DNA from: Tissierellaceae bacterium | GTDB taxonomy: Bacteria > Bacillota > Clostridia > Tissierellales > Tissierellaceae | Direction: 5' to 3' | Assembly: GCA_029257065.1 (NCBI GenBank) | Contig: JARIDA010000031.1 | Coordinates: 1-33,477 of the forward strand | DNA: 33,477 nucleotides | In this document: positions 25,133-32,915 of the stretch, one piece after another | Position numbering within the stretch: position 1 is the first letter of the stretch | Layout: each line of letters opens with the position of its first letter | The notes under the pieces: model-generated | The model's input: the letters and a program-made list of their open reading frames with translations, nothing else | The model's database searches: none | What the model was told of the DNA's origin: nothing | Made by a program: the position numbers and the translations under genes

Positions 25133-26206
25133 TTATTTAAATAACTTTAATACATAATTTCCTACAGCACCAAATGTTTGAAAATATTCATTATCCGAAT
25201 GGATATTGCGTCCCATTGTTTTTATATCTAGTTCAAAAAAATCTAAAGCTTCATCAATTCCTTCAGTATTTTCAAATATTAAATTGTGTTTTTTATTTAA
25301 ATCATTCTCATCTATTTGCTTTTTTATTTTATCACTATTTATTTTTTTAAGTTTTGGTAAAACAACATTTGATTTTGTTTTAGCTATTTCTTTTAATACA
25401 GTTATACTATGATGACTTAGGCCATTATGCCTATCTCTTTTGTCTTTAAAACTAATCCTAGGAACAACTATAGGATCCCCGCCTAATGTGTTTACAGCAT
25501 CTATTTGTGTTCCCTGATCTATACCTGAAAAACCATATTTCGTTCCAGTTCCAACTATCCCAGGGCCCATGGTAATAATAGTAAGATCACCTTTTAAGAT
25601 TTCTTTTGATGCAATAAGACCTGTATATATATTTGTACATTCAAAGTCCCCACCAAAAGCATGTCCTATAGTTATAGTATTATCTATAATTTTTTTGTTT
25701 TTCAAATCTCTAACCGTATTACTAAAACCTATAGGTAATGCTCCTGAATCAGTCATAATATAATTAATTTTAATATCCCTTTTATTATATTTCATCATAG
25801 CAGCTATGGGTGCTAACATACTATGTAATGTACCTATTATTACAGGATGTTTATTTAATGTTTTAAAGTTTTTTATACTATCATGATAAGGACTATCTTC
25901 TTCTTCAACTGTCAAAAATCTCATTTGATTTGGTGTATATCTATTTTTCATAATATGTCCCTTACCATTTAATTGCTTTGAGGGATTAGAATGATTATAC
26001 ATGACAAAGTGTTGTCCTCCTGTACCTAGTCTTAAATTGACTGCCGTAGTGTTTAATACAACTATATCATCTAATTCAACTTCTCCTGTTATTTGATTGT
26101 AATTAATCGCTTTTGATATTTTATTTCCAATTTCTACTTGTATCCATGTAACATCTTTATATTTTTCTTCTATGGATTTAACTATTCCATTTTCATAACT
26201 AATCAT
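25133..26206 (-). CDS. DUF3866 family protein
   Basis: I recognise the DUF3866 family, mostly from Clostridia and Actinobacteria and of unknown function. The 357-residue protein starts MISYENGIVKSIEEKY, then has the conserved NTTAVNLRLGTGGQHFV, TDSGALPIGFS, GHAFGGDFECTNIYTGL, GPGIVGTGTKYGFSG and RDRHNGLSHHS segments. The many glycine, histidine and aspartate motifs suggest an enzyme. No membrane segment is seen. It lies between the MraY-like gene and nudF with gaps of 3 and 16 bases, so it belongs to the same operon. Confidence 0.88.
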   Translation of the reverse strand: MISYENGIVKSIEEKYKDVTWIQVEIGNKISKAINYNQITGEVELDDIVVLNTTAVNLRLGTGGQHFVMYNHSNPSKQLNGKGHIMKNRYTPNQMRFLTVEEEDSPYHDSIKNFKTLNKHPVIIGTLHSMLAPIAAMMKYNKRDIKINYIMTDSGALPIGFSNTVRDLKNKKIIDNTITIGHAFGGDFECTNIYTGLIASKEILKGDLTIITMGPGIVGTGTKYGFSGIDQGTQIDAVNTLGGDPIVVPRISFKDKRDRHNGLSHHSITVLKEIAKTKSNVVLPKLKKINSDKIKKQIDENDLNKKHNLIFENTEGIDEALDFFELDIKTMGRNIHSDNEYFQTFGAVGNYVLKLFK

Positions 26207-26209
26207 ATT

Positions 26210-27025
26210 TTATCTTCCTATCATATCTATATAGTTTAATACTTTTGAATTTTTTATTATTTTTGTAAAAGATACTTTTTCTGCTATTAGATGTAAAATC
26301 AACAAAATTACAACTATAAGTAATTTTGTATATATATTAAATGTATTTGCAAAATAAAATCCCAGTGTATATCCTAAAACATTAGATCCTGTATCCCCCA
26401 TCATAACTTGAGCTTTCAAATCATATTTCATATATATTATTAAACTTCCAATTAAAGAATATAATATATAGTTATACTCTACATTAAAATTTAAGATTAT
26501 TGACACAAATGATATGGATATAAATAGCTTTCCTGCTCTTCCTGGTCTTAAATCAAATAAATTCATAAAGTTTGTTAATAAAGCTATTAATAAAGCATTA
26601 ATAACTATATTAAACAAACTATTAGAGAGGTAAGTACTTACATACATAGCTATAAATCCACCTAATAGCGCTTTAATATTCCCAGTAGTTAACTCTCCTT
26701 TTAAAAAAGCACCTAAATGACCTCTCAACCCTTTATATTTATCATCACCTATTGTATCATCAATTAATCCTAATAATCCTATGAATATAAAACCAATTAA
26801 ATATACAATTAGAAACTCATCCTCTAAAGATAGAAATATTTTCAATATTCCCAATGTAAGAGTTTGAGAAAATAAGAAAGTTAATCCCATAGCTGTTGGT
26901 ATTTTTATATTTTTATAATTCAAACACACTAAATTACTCTCCCCTACCATTTTTATTAACATTGGTAGAAATAGATGTGTTAGAATTATGGATATAAAAA
27001 AGCTAAATAAAAAAACAAAATTCAT
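26210..27025 (-). CDS. MraY/WecA-like polyprenyl-phosphate sugar-1-phosphate transferase homologue
   Basis: An integral membrane protein of 271 residues with about eight to nine hydrophobic segments. It keeps the superfamily's catalytic signatures: the DD pair in LGLIDDTIGDD (Asp89-Asp90), an Asn-x2-Asp box in TNFMNLFDLRPGR (155-158) and GDTGSNVLGYTLG (Asp211). It is shorter than MraY (about 320) and DLRPGR replaces the usual DGLDG, so it is not the peptidoglycan enzyme itself but a paralogue of unknown sugar specificity. It lies between a family 2 glycosyltransferase and DUF3866 in the steA-steB operon, suggesting a lipid-linked envelope glycan step. Confidence 0.88.
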   Translation of the reverse strand: MNFVFLFSFFISIILTHLFLPMLIKMVGESNLVCLNYKNIKIPTAMGLTFLFSQTLTLGILKIFLSLEDEFLIVYLIGFIFIGLLGLIDDTIGDDKYKGLRGHLGAFLKGELTTGNIKALLGGFIAMYVSTYLSNSLFNIVINALLIALLTNFMNLFDLRPGRAGKLFISISFVSIILNFNVEYNYILYSLIGSLIIYMKYDLKAQVMMGDTGSNVLGYTLGFYFANTFNIYTKLLIVVILLILHLIAEKVSFTKIIKNSKVLNYIDMIGR

Positions 27026-27029
27026 CTAA

Positions 27030-27734
27030 TCACCTTCCATATCCTTTAAATTTCATTATCATAAGAGTCTTTAGTATATCTTTAAATTGTTTACCCCTAT
27101 GAATAAAACCTTTTATACTTCTATCTGTATATCTATGACTCATAATAACTGGAATTTCTAAAATTTTAAAGCCCATATTCAAACTTTGAATAGTCATTGC
27201 AATCTCGATTCCATAACTGTCAGGAATATATTTAATTTTCTCTAAAACTTCTTTCGTATAAAATCTTTGACCTGATAGTGTACTGTCTATTTCTTTACCA
27301 GTGAAATATTTAACACCTTGCTTTGCAAGACTCTTAACCAGTCCTAATCCACCTTTTTTATCTGTCATTGTCTTTGCTTCTGGAAATTTTGCAATAGTAA
27401 TATCTGATTTACCCTCTATAACTGGCTTTATTAATTTTAATGCTTCACTACTAGTTTCCCTAAGATCACCATCTATTAAAAGTAAATAATCATAATTAAT
27501 ATTACTTAAAGCATATTTTATAGCATATCCTTTACCCTTGTTTTTTTCGTAACTTAATGTTAATATTCCATCTATCTTGTTTAAAACGTCTATAGTATTA
27601 TCTGTTGACCCATCATTAACAATGACAAGTTCATCAACCTCTTTTATCTTTTTTAAAAATTGTATAGTTTCTTCAATAGTATCTTCTTCATTATATACTG
27701 GTACTATACAAACTATTTTTTCTTTTTTTTTCAT
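27030..27734 (-). CDS. Family 2 glycosyltransferase
   Basis: GT-A fold protein of 234 residues with the nucleotide-binding start CIVPVYNEEDTIEET, VNDGSTDNTIDVL and the metal motif LLIDGDLRE. It resembles dolichyl/undecaprenyl-phosphate sugar transferases (DPM1-like) but has no visible C-terminal membrane segment. Donor and acceptor cannot be told. It lies between steB and the MraY-like gene; the two probably act in one pathway. Confidence 0.9.
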   Translation of the reverse strand: MKKKEKIVCIVPVYNEEDTIEETIQFLKKIKEVDELVIVNDGSTDNTIDVLNKIDGILTLSYEKNKGKGYAIKYALSNINYDYLLLIDGDLRETSSEALKLIKPVIEGKSDITIAKFPEAKTMTDKKGGLGLVKSLAKQGVKYFTGKEIDSTLSGQRFYTKEVLEKIKYIPDSYGIEIAMTIQSLNMGFKILEIPVIMSHRYTDRSIKGFIHRGKQFKDILKTLMIMKFKGYGR

Positions 27735-27743
27735 ATTAGCTCC

Positions 27744-28553
27744 TTATTTAATAGGTAAAATACTTTCTGCTGTACCCTTTATCCCAAAATGACCTCCTTT
27801 ACCTTGTAAAGACAATATCATTGCTATTTTTCCTATTTTTGTTTCCACATTATCTATTGTTGATATATTGTATTCCTTATATTTTCCTATATAAGATTTT
27901 TCTGATATAGATTTCTCAACACCTAATATTTGAATGTTTTCTTTTTTACAGAAATCTATTATATTTTTATCTATAGATGTGTCACTGGAATTTTTATTAA
28001 AAGATCCTCCAGCTATTATTATAATATCTATTTTATCTGAATAATTACCCAGTATATCAATATATCCTTCTTCTTCTAATTTAATTAGCTCTTCTTGATT
28101 TCCCCCATAAACAATATTACTCATAATATTATTTATTAGTTTTTTGTCCATATTTTCTTTTATTAATTTATTATTTATTGTAGTTATATTAGATAAATTC
28201 GCCCCTGCAAATTCTAAATCTCTACCTATTCCTGAAATAACATAATCAGAATTACTTTCAATTATAGCTATATTAAATCCAGATAATCTCTCAGGTAAAA
28301 TATAATTATAACTACTGTCTATAAACTCATTTTTATTTTTCTCATTAGCTTCTAGTTTTTCATTAATAGATATAAGATTTTGGTTTTCTTCGGTTATTGT
28401 TTCAAAATTAGATTCCACAATTTCAATTAAACCTTCTTGTCTTTCTGTTATAAAATCCTCTGTATCCATTGCAAATCCTATATATATACCTAGTCCTAAG
28501 GCTGTAAAAATTGCTACTATGGATACTACATAAAATTTCATACTTGGTAACAT
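27744..28553 (-). CDS. steB: SteB/MctB-like membrane protein (copper transporter MctB family)
   Basis: One membrane segment near the N-terminus (about 6-28, VVSIVAIFTALGLGIYIGFA) is followed by a coiled-coil region (about 35-80) and a soluble domain, giving the topology of the MctB/SteB family. Databases often call such proteins copper transporters after mycobacterial MctB. Beside steA, the better parallel is corynebacterial SteB, paired with SteA at the division site. The start has AAGGAGG seven bases upstream. No copper-binding Cys/Met clusters are evident, which argues against a copper role here. Confidence 0.82.
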   Translation of the reverse strand: MLPSMKFYVVSIVAIFTALGLGIYIGFAMDTEDFITERQEGLIEIVESNFETITEENQNLISINEKLEANEKNKNEFIDSSYNYILPERLSGFNIAIIESNSDYVISGIGRDLEFAGANLSNITTINNKLIKENMDKKLINNIMSNIVYGGNQEELIKLEEEGYIDILGNYSDKIDIIIIAGGSFNKNSSDTSIDKNIIDFCKKENIQILGVEKSISEKSYIGKYKEYNISTIDNVETKIGKIAMILSLQGKGGHFGIKGTAESILPIK

Positions 28554-28565
28554 TTGATTTCCTCC

Positions 28566-29687
28566 TTAAATTCCTAATAATAATCTTATTCTTATTTTCA
28601 TAAGAGTTATAAAGCTCCTAGTAATTGGATTCAATAATGTTAGTACTATTACTGGTATTAATGCTGCTAATATTATGAATCCTAAATATTTAGGATCAAA
28701 GCTTGATCCATATAACTTATTTACCCCTCTTGCATCCACCAATCTATCTCCCACTTTAAGTCTTACTAAAAATGTACTAGCCATACCTGGTCTTCCTTTT
28801 TCTAGAAAATCAATCATATTTGTATGAGTTCCCAATGCAACTATTAAATCTGCATTTTTTTCATAAGATAAAAGAAGAGCTATATCTTCACTAGTTCCAG
28901 GTGAAGGATATATAATTGGTTTTATACCTAGTTTTTCAACTCTATCTACACCAGGTGCTTCACCATCTTTAAAAGCATGAACTATAACTTCTTTGGAAGC
29001 TTTTAAGCATTCATCAGAAACACTATCCATATCTCCTATTATTATATCAGGAATATATCCAAATTCCATAAGTGCATCACCCCCACCATCAACACCAATC
29101 AATATAGGTTTTATTTCATCAATATAGGTTTTAATGGTTGCTAAATCTCTTTTATAATCCATACCTCTAACCACAATTAAAACATGTTTGGAATCTATAT
29201 TCGTTTTAATTTTAGGAACTTTAACATGTCCAGTAACCAATCCTTTTTCTTTTTTAGCATATTCTAAAGTATTCTCTATAAATCTATCTAATTCTAAATC
29301 TAAATTATCTGTACCTTCTTCCAACATACTATATATATCATCTTCTTTTAGATGCCTGTAATTTGTTATTGTTTTATCATTTAATAGTATCCTTCCACCC
29401 CATATCTCTATAATATCTCCCTCTTTAATAGACTCTAATTCTTTGAGATTTTCAACCTCAAAAATAGGTATAGAATTTTTAATTAAAACTTCTGGACCAC
29501 GATTAGGATATTTTCCACTAATAGTTTTTTCTGTATTTATTATACAGGAAATACCTTTTTCAACCAAGGACAAGGCTGCTATTTCATCTAAGTCTTTATG
29601 AGATATTAAAGCTATATCTCCAGAATCCAGTCTATCTGTTAGATTCTTAGTCACTTTATCCCTTTTAACTCTTCCTTTAATATACAT
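28566..29687 (-). CDS. steA: SteA-like protein (putative cytokinetic ring protein, thiamine pyrophosphokinase-like fold)
   Basis: The protein has 373 residues. The central part (about 165-300) resembles thiamine pyrophosphokinase catalytic domain: VDGGGDAL (199-206), IIGDMDSVS (217-224) and TSEDIALLLS (265-274). A C-terminal membrane segment (about 334-353, YLGFIILAALIPVIVLTLL) anchors it. This architecture and the order recN-steA-steB are those described in Corynebacterium, where SteA and SteB affect septation and cell-wall hydrolase control. Whether it binds a nucleotide or thiamine is not known. It lies 24 bases after recN. Confidence 0.85.
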   Translation of the reverse strand: MYIKGRVKRDKVTKNLTDRLDSGDIALISHKDLDEIAALSLVEKGISCIINTEKTISGKYPNRGPEVLIKNSIPIFEVENLKELESIKEGDIIEIWGGRILLNDKTITNYRHLKEDDIYSMLEEGTDNLDLELDRFIENTLEYAKKEKGLVTGHVKVPKIKTNIDSKHVLIVVRGMDYKRDLATIKTYIDEIKPILIGVDGGGDALMEFGYIPDIIIGDMDSVSDECLKASKEVIVHAFKDGEAPGVDRVEKLGIKPIIYPSPGTSEDIALLLSYEKNADLIVALGTHTNMIDFLEKGRPGMASTFLVRLKVGDRLVDARGVNKLYGSSFDPKYLGFIILAALIPVIVLTLLNPITRSFITLMKIRIRLLLGI

Positions 29688-29711
29688 AGATTACCTCCAT
29701 TATGTATGATT

Positions 29712-31406
29712 TCAACCCTTTAAACTTTCAGACATCTGAATCATTTCTAATGCATGTTTAAGTGTAGTGTCTGTTAGGTCTACCCCACCAATTAATCGGG
29801 CTAATTCTTCGACTCTTTCCTCAAGATTTAACTTGTGTATATAAGAGCCAGTCTTATTATCAGATACCTCTTTACCTATTACATAATGACTATCAGCTAA
29901 GGCTGTAATCTGCGGTAAGTGAGATATACAAATTACTTGATGATTCTGTGAAATATTATAAATTTTTTCTCCTACTATTTGAGCTGTTCTACCTGAAATA
30001 CCCGTATCAATTTCATCAAATATCATGGTTTGAATATTATCATATTTTGCCAAAATACTTTTAAAAGCTAACATTATTCTAGACATTTCTCCTCCTGATG
30101 CAATCCTAGAAAGAGGTTTCAAACTTTCACCTATATTAGGTGAGATTAAGAATTCTATTCTATCCAATCCGTTTAATACATAATTATCTAATCTTTTAAA
30201 GTCAACTTTAAATTTAATTTCATCCATATTTAATAATTCTAACTCATTTTGAATTAAAACTTCTAATTTTTTTGCAATATCTTTTCTCATACTTGTTAAA
30301 TTTTCACCCTTGGAATTTAATATAGATTCTATTTTTAAAATCCTAGACTTAACTTCTTTTATTTCCTTTTCTTGATTTAATAGAACTTCTAATCTCTTTT
30401 TTGCATTGGATTCATAATCCAATATTTCTTCTATTGTATTTCCATATTTGTTTTTCAATCTATTTATAAAATCTAGTCGTTTTTCTAATTCCATAAGTTG
30501 TTCATTACTAAAATTTATATCTTCTATGAAATTTATACATTCTAAGTTTAAATCCTTTAATTCATATTGTAAACTTTTGAATCTTTTAAATATTTTATAA
30601 ATATCTTTATCTAAATCATTAATTTTCTCTAATTCAATAGAATGACTATTTATTTTATCAATTATTCCAATTGACTCAAAGTCATTGCCATTAAAAGAAT
30701 TAAATACATTTGAAAATACTTCTATTATATTATTAACGCTCTTCATTTTTTTATATTCATTTTCAATATTTGCATCTATTGCAATATCCAAATTAGCTTC
30801 CTGTATCTCATCAATTTGAAAGTTAAGCATATCAATTTCTCTATCTCTTTCCATAAGATTCAAGGAGATACTATCTAAATGTTGTTTTTCTTTTTCTAAT
30901 AATTCATAATTATATTTAAAAGCTTCTTTAACTTCCCTAAAAGATTTATCTCCAAAAGAATCTAAAAGTATTCTATGATTACCTATATTTAATAATGATT
31001 GGTTTTGATGTTGTCCAAAAATATCAACTAAATTCCTTGTTATATTGTTTAGCATTGATAAATTTACATTTTTACCATTAATCTTCGAAAGACTTGGTCC
31101 TGTTTTAGAAATTTCCTTGCTTATTATTAATAATCTATCAGAATCTACTATAATTCCATATTCTTCCAACAAGCAATCTAAATCATTAATATTATCTAAA
31201 AAAAATACAGCTTCTAATAATGATTTTTCTTCACCAGTTCTTATGAAGTCTTTATTAGATCTAGAACCTAGTAAGATACCTAATGCATCTATTAATATGG
31301 ATTTACCTGTTCCAGTTTCTCCTGTTATTATATTAAGTCCTTTAGTAAATTTAACATTTAAATCTTCTATTATTGCAAAATTACTAATATTAAGTTCTAG
31401 TAACAT
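29712..31406 (-). CDS. recN: DNA repair protein RecN
   Basis: SMC-like ATPase that acts early at double-strand breaks. The Walker A is ITGETGTGKSILIDALG (about 28-44), followed by a long coiled-coil middle, the signature SRIASGGEMSRIMLAFK, Walker B TMIFDEIDTGISG and the ISHLPQI switch. Length 564 aa is normal. The start has GGAGG. It follows tlyA with a 19-base gap; the argR gene that usually separates them in Firmicutes is missing. I see no LexA box nearby, but the gene may be transcribed from far upstream. Confidence 0.97.
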   Translation of the reverse strand: MLLELNISNFAIIEDLNVKFTKGLNIITGETGTGKSILIDALGILLGSRSNKDFIRTGEEKSLLEAVFFLDNINDLDCLLEEYGIIVDSDRLLIISKEISKTGPSLSKINGKNVNLSMLNNITRNLVDIFGQHQNQSLLNIGNHRILLDSFGDKSFREVKEAFKYNYELLEKEKQHLDSISLNLMERDREIDMLNFQIDEIQEANLDIAIDANIENEYKKMKSVNNIIEVFSNVFNSFNGNDFESIGIIDKINSHSIELEKINDLDKDIYKIFKRFKSLQYELKDLNLECINFIEDINFSNEQLMELEKRLDFINRLKNKYGNTIEEILDYESNAKKRLEVLLNQEKEIKEVKSRILKIESILNSKGENLTSMRKDIAKKLEVLIQNELELLNMDEIKFKVDFKRLDNYVLNGLDRIEFLISPNIGESLKPLSRIASGGEMSRIMLAFKSILAKYDNIQTMIFDEIDTGISGRTAQIVGEKIYNISQNHQVICISHLPQITALADSHYVIGKEVSDNKTGSYIHKLNLEERVEELARLIGGVDLTDTTLKHALEMIQMSESLKG

Positions 31407-31425
31407 TTATTTCCTCCAATAATCT

Positions 31426-32232
31426 TTATTTTAAACTCCTATGAGATTTTTCTATAACATCTAATATATCTCTATCTTTTAATTTCTCTTGATTTATATC
31501 CTCTTTATTCTTAAAGTATAATAAAAATTCTATATTACCTTTTGCACCTGTTACGGGAGAGAAATCCAGTTTTTTTACATAGAAATCTATAGAGTCAATA
31601 AACTCTAATATTTCTTTTAAAACTTTAAAGTGAATATTTTTATCATTTATAATTCCACCTTCACCAACCTCTGATTTTCTAGCTTCAAATTGTGGTTTGA
31701 CCAATGCTACTATCTCACCTGATTCCTTTAATAGTTCTTTTAATACTGGTAATACAAGTTTCAATGAAATAAAAGATACGTCTATTGTTATAAAATCCAG
31801 GTCTTCTTTTATATCCGATCTTTTAACCTCCCTAATATTAGTTCTCTCCATAACAACAACTCTTTTGTCATTTCTTAACTGCCAAGCTAACTGACCATAT
31901 CCCACATCAACAGCATATACTTTTTTAGCACCCTCTCTTAACATGCAGTCTGTAAAACCTCCTGTCGAAGATCCTACATCCATTGTTACTTTATCCTCTA
32001 ATCTTATATTGAAAAGTTTTATGGCTTTCTCTAATTTTAGCCCTCCCCTTGATACAAAATCATGTTTACCTTTTTTAATATATAAATCAGAGTTATTATC
32101 TATATTATGTCCTGGTTTATCTACTTTTTCATCATCAGCATAAAATAATCCTTGCATTATTAAACTTTGAGCCTCTTTTATATTTTTTACCATTCCACTT
32201 TCCAAAAGTACTTTATCCGCTCTCTCTTTCAT
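31426..32232 (-). CDS. tlyA: TlyA family rRNA 2'-O-methyltransferase
   Basis: S4 RNA-binding domain (about 1-60, ERADKVLLESGMVKNIKEAQ) joined to an FtsJ-like methyltransferase with SAM motif MDVGSSTGGFTDCML and VKPQFEARKSEVG. Characterised TlyA proteins 2'-O-methylate cytidines of 23S (and some 16S) rRNA and in mycobacteria govern capreomycin sensitivity; hemolysin is an obsolete name. Length 268 aa fits. The ATG follows the oapA stop directly, with AAGGAGA inside the oapA end. The order oapA-tlyA-recN is that of OLE loci. Confidence 0.95.
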   Translation of the reverse strand: MKERADKVLLESGMVKNIKEAQSLIMQGLFYADDEKVDKPGHNIDNNSDLYIKKGKHDFVSRGGLKLEKAIKLFNIRLEDKVTMDVGSSTGGFTDCMLREGAKKVYAVDVGYGQLAWQLRNDKRVVVMERTNIREVKRSDIKEDLDFITIDVSFISLKLVLPVLKELLKESGEIVALVKPQFEARKSEVGEGGIINDKNIHFKVLKEILEFIDSIDFYVKKLDFSPVTGAKGNIEFLLYFKNKEDINQEKLKDRDILDVIEKSHRSLK

Positions 32233-32859
32233 CTATTTCTCCTTATTATTTTTTCTCATCTTTTTATCTTTTTTTTCTTTTATATCTTTCTTGTCCTTTA
32301 ATAAATTTATACCAAATTTTTCATCTAAAAAATATAATATTTTAGACACAAAGAATATTATTTCTTCATTATAATTCATTCCTAGGTCTTTTCCAAAAGC
32401 TTTTCCCCCAACTGTTAATGAAGCTACTAATGAGGTTAACAATATTGACAATACAACACCATTTAAGTCTTTATATATCGTTATTACATTAAACATTATA
32501 TTTGTACTTATAGCCCCAGAAATTATTCCACTTATATCTCCTATAACATCATTACAAAAGTTTGATACCTGTGATGCATTTCTTACCAATTTTATTGCAT
32601 GTCTGGCTTCTTTGATTCTATTTGAAGCCATTGAGTGAAAAACTTGTTCTCCACCAGTTGCCACAGCAATACCTATGACATCAAAAACTATACCTATTAA
32701 AACAATCGATAATAAAACTATAAATGACATAAATACATTTAAATTTTCCACTAGTCTCTCACTCACTACAGTAAAAACTATAGCCATTAAAAAAGTCCAA
32801 ATACTTATTAAAACAATCCATTTTATATTATATTTCTCTTTAAATGATTTTTTTTTCAT
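32233..32859 (-). CDS. oapA: OLE-associated membrane protein OapA (DUF21/CorB-like)
   Basis: A 208-residue membrane protein with hydrophobic segments at about 13-33, 40-66, 104-127 and 131-152, and a strongly basic tail (KDKKDIKEKKDKKMRKNNKEK). The stretch VATGGEQVFHSMASNRIKEA resembles the DUF21/CNNM (CorB) magnesium transporter region, which explains older Mg/Co transporter annotations. Its place directly downstream of a large structured RNA and upstream of tlyA and recN is that of OapA, which binds OLE RNA at the membrane and is linked in Bacillus halodurans to ethanol, cold and magnesium stress. The start has a strong AGGAGG. Identification rests on topology, tail and synteny. Confidence 0.88.
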   Translation of the reverse strand: MKKKSFKEKYNIKWIVLISIWTFLMAIVFTVVSERLVENLNVFMSFIVLLSIVLIGIVFDVIGIAVATGGEQVFHSMASNRIKEARHAIKLVRNASQVSNFCNDVIGDISGIISGAISTNIMFNVITIYKDLNGVVLSILLTSLVASLTVGGKAFGKDLGMNYNEEIIFFVSKILYFLDEKFGINLLKDKKDIKEKKDKKMRKNNKEK

Positions 32860-32875
32860 TTAATCCTCCTTCAAA

Positions 32876-32915
32876 AATAAATAGCTGATAGCCCTAGGGC
32901 TATCAGCTATTTATT
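32876..32915 (-). terminator. Terminator hairpin at the 3' end of OLE RNA
   Basis: A perfect 40-bp palindrome (centre GCCCTAGGGC) is followed on the minus strand by TTTTTG, then directly by the oapA ribosome binding site. It would end OLE RNA while allowing some read-through into oapA. Confidence 0.85.

Noticed and set aside
27744-28553. Copper transporter function for the MctB-like protein
   Set aside because: It has a single membrane segment, no Cys/Met metal motif is visible, and the steA neighbour suggests a SteB-type role.
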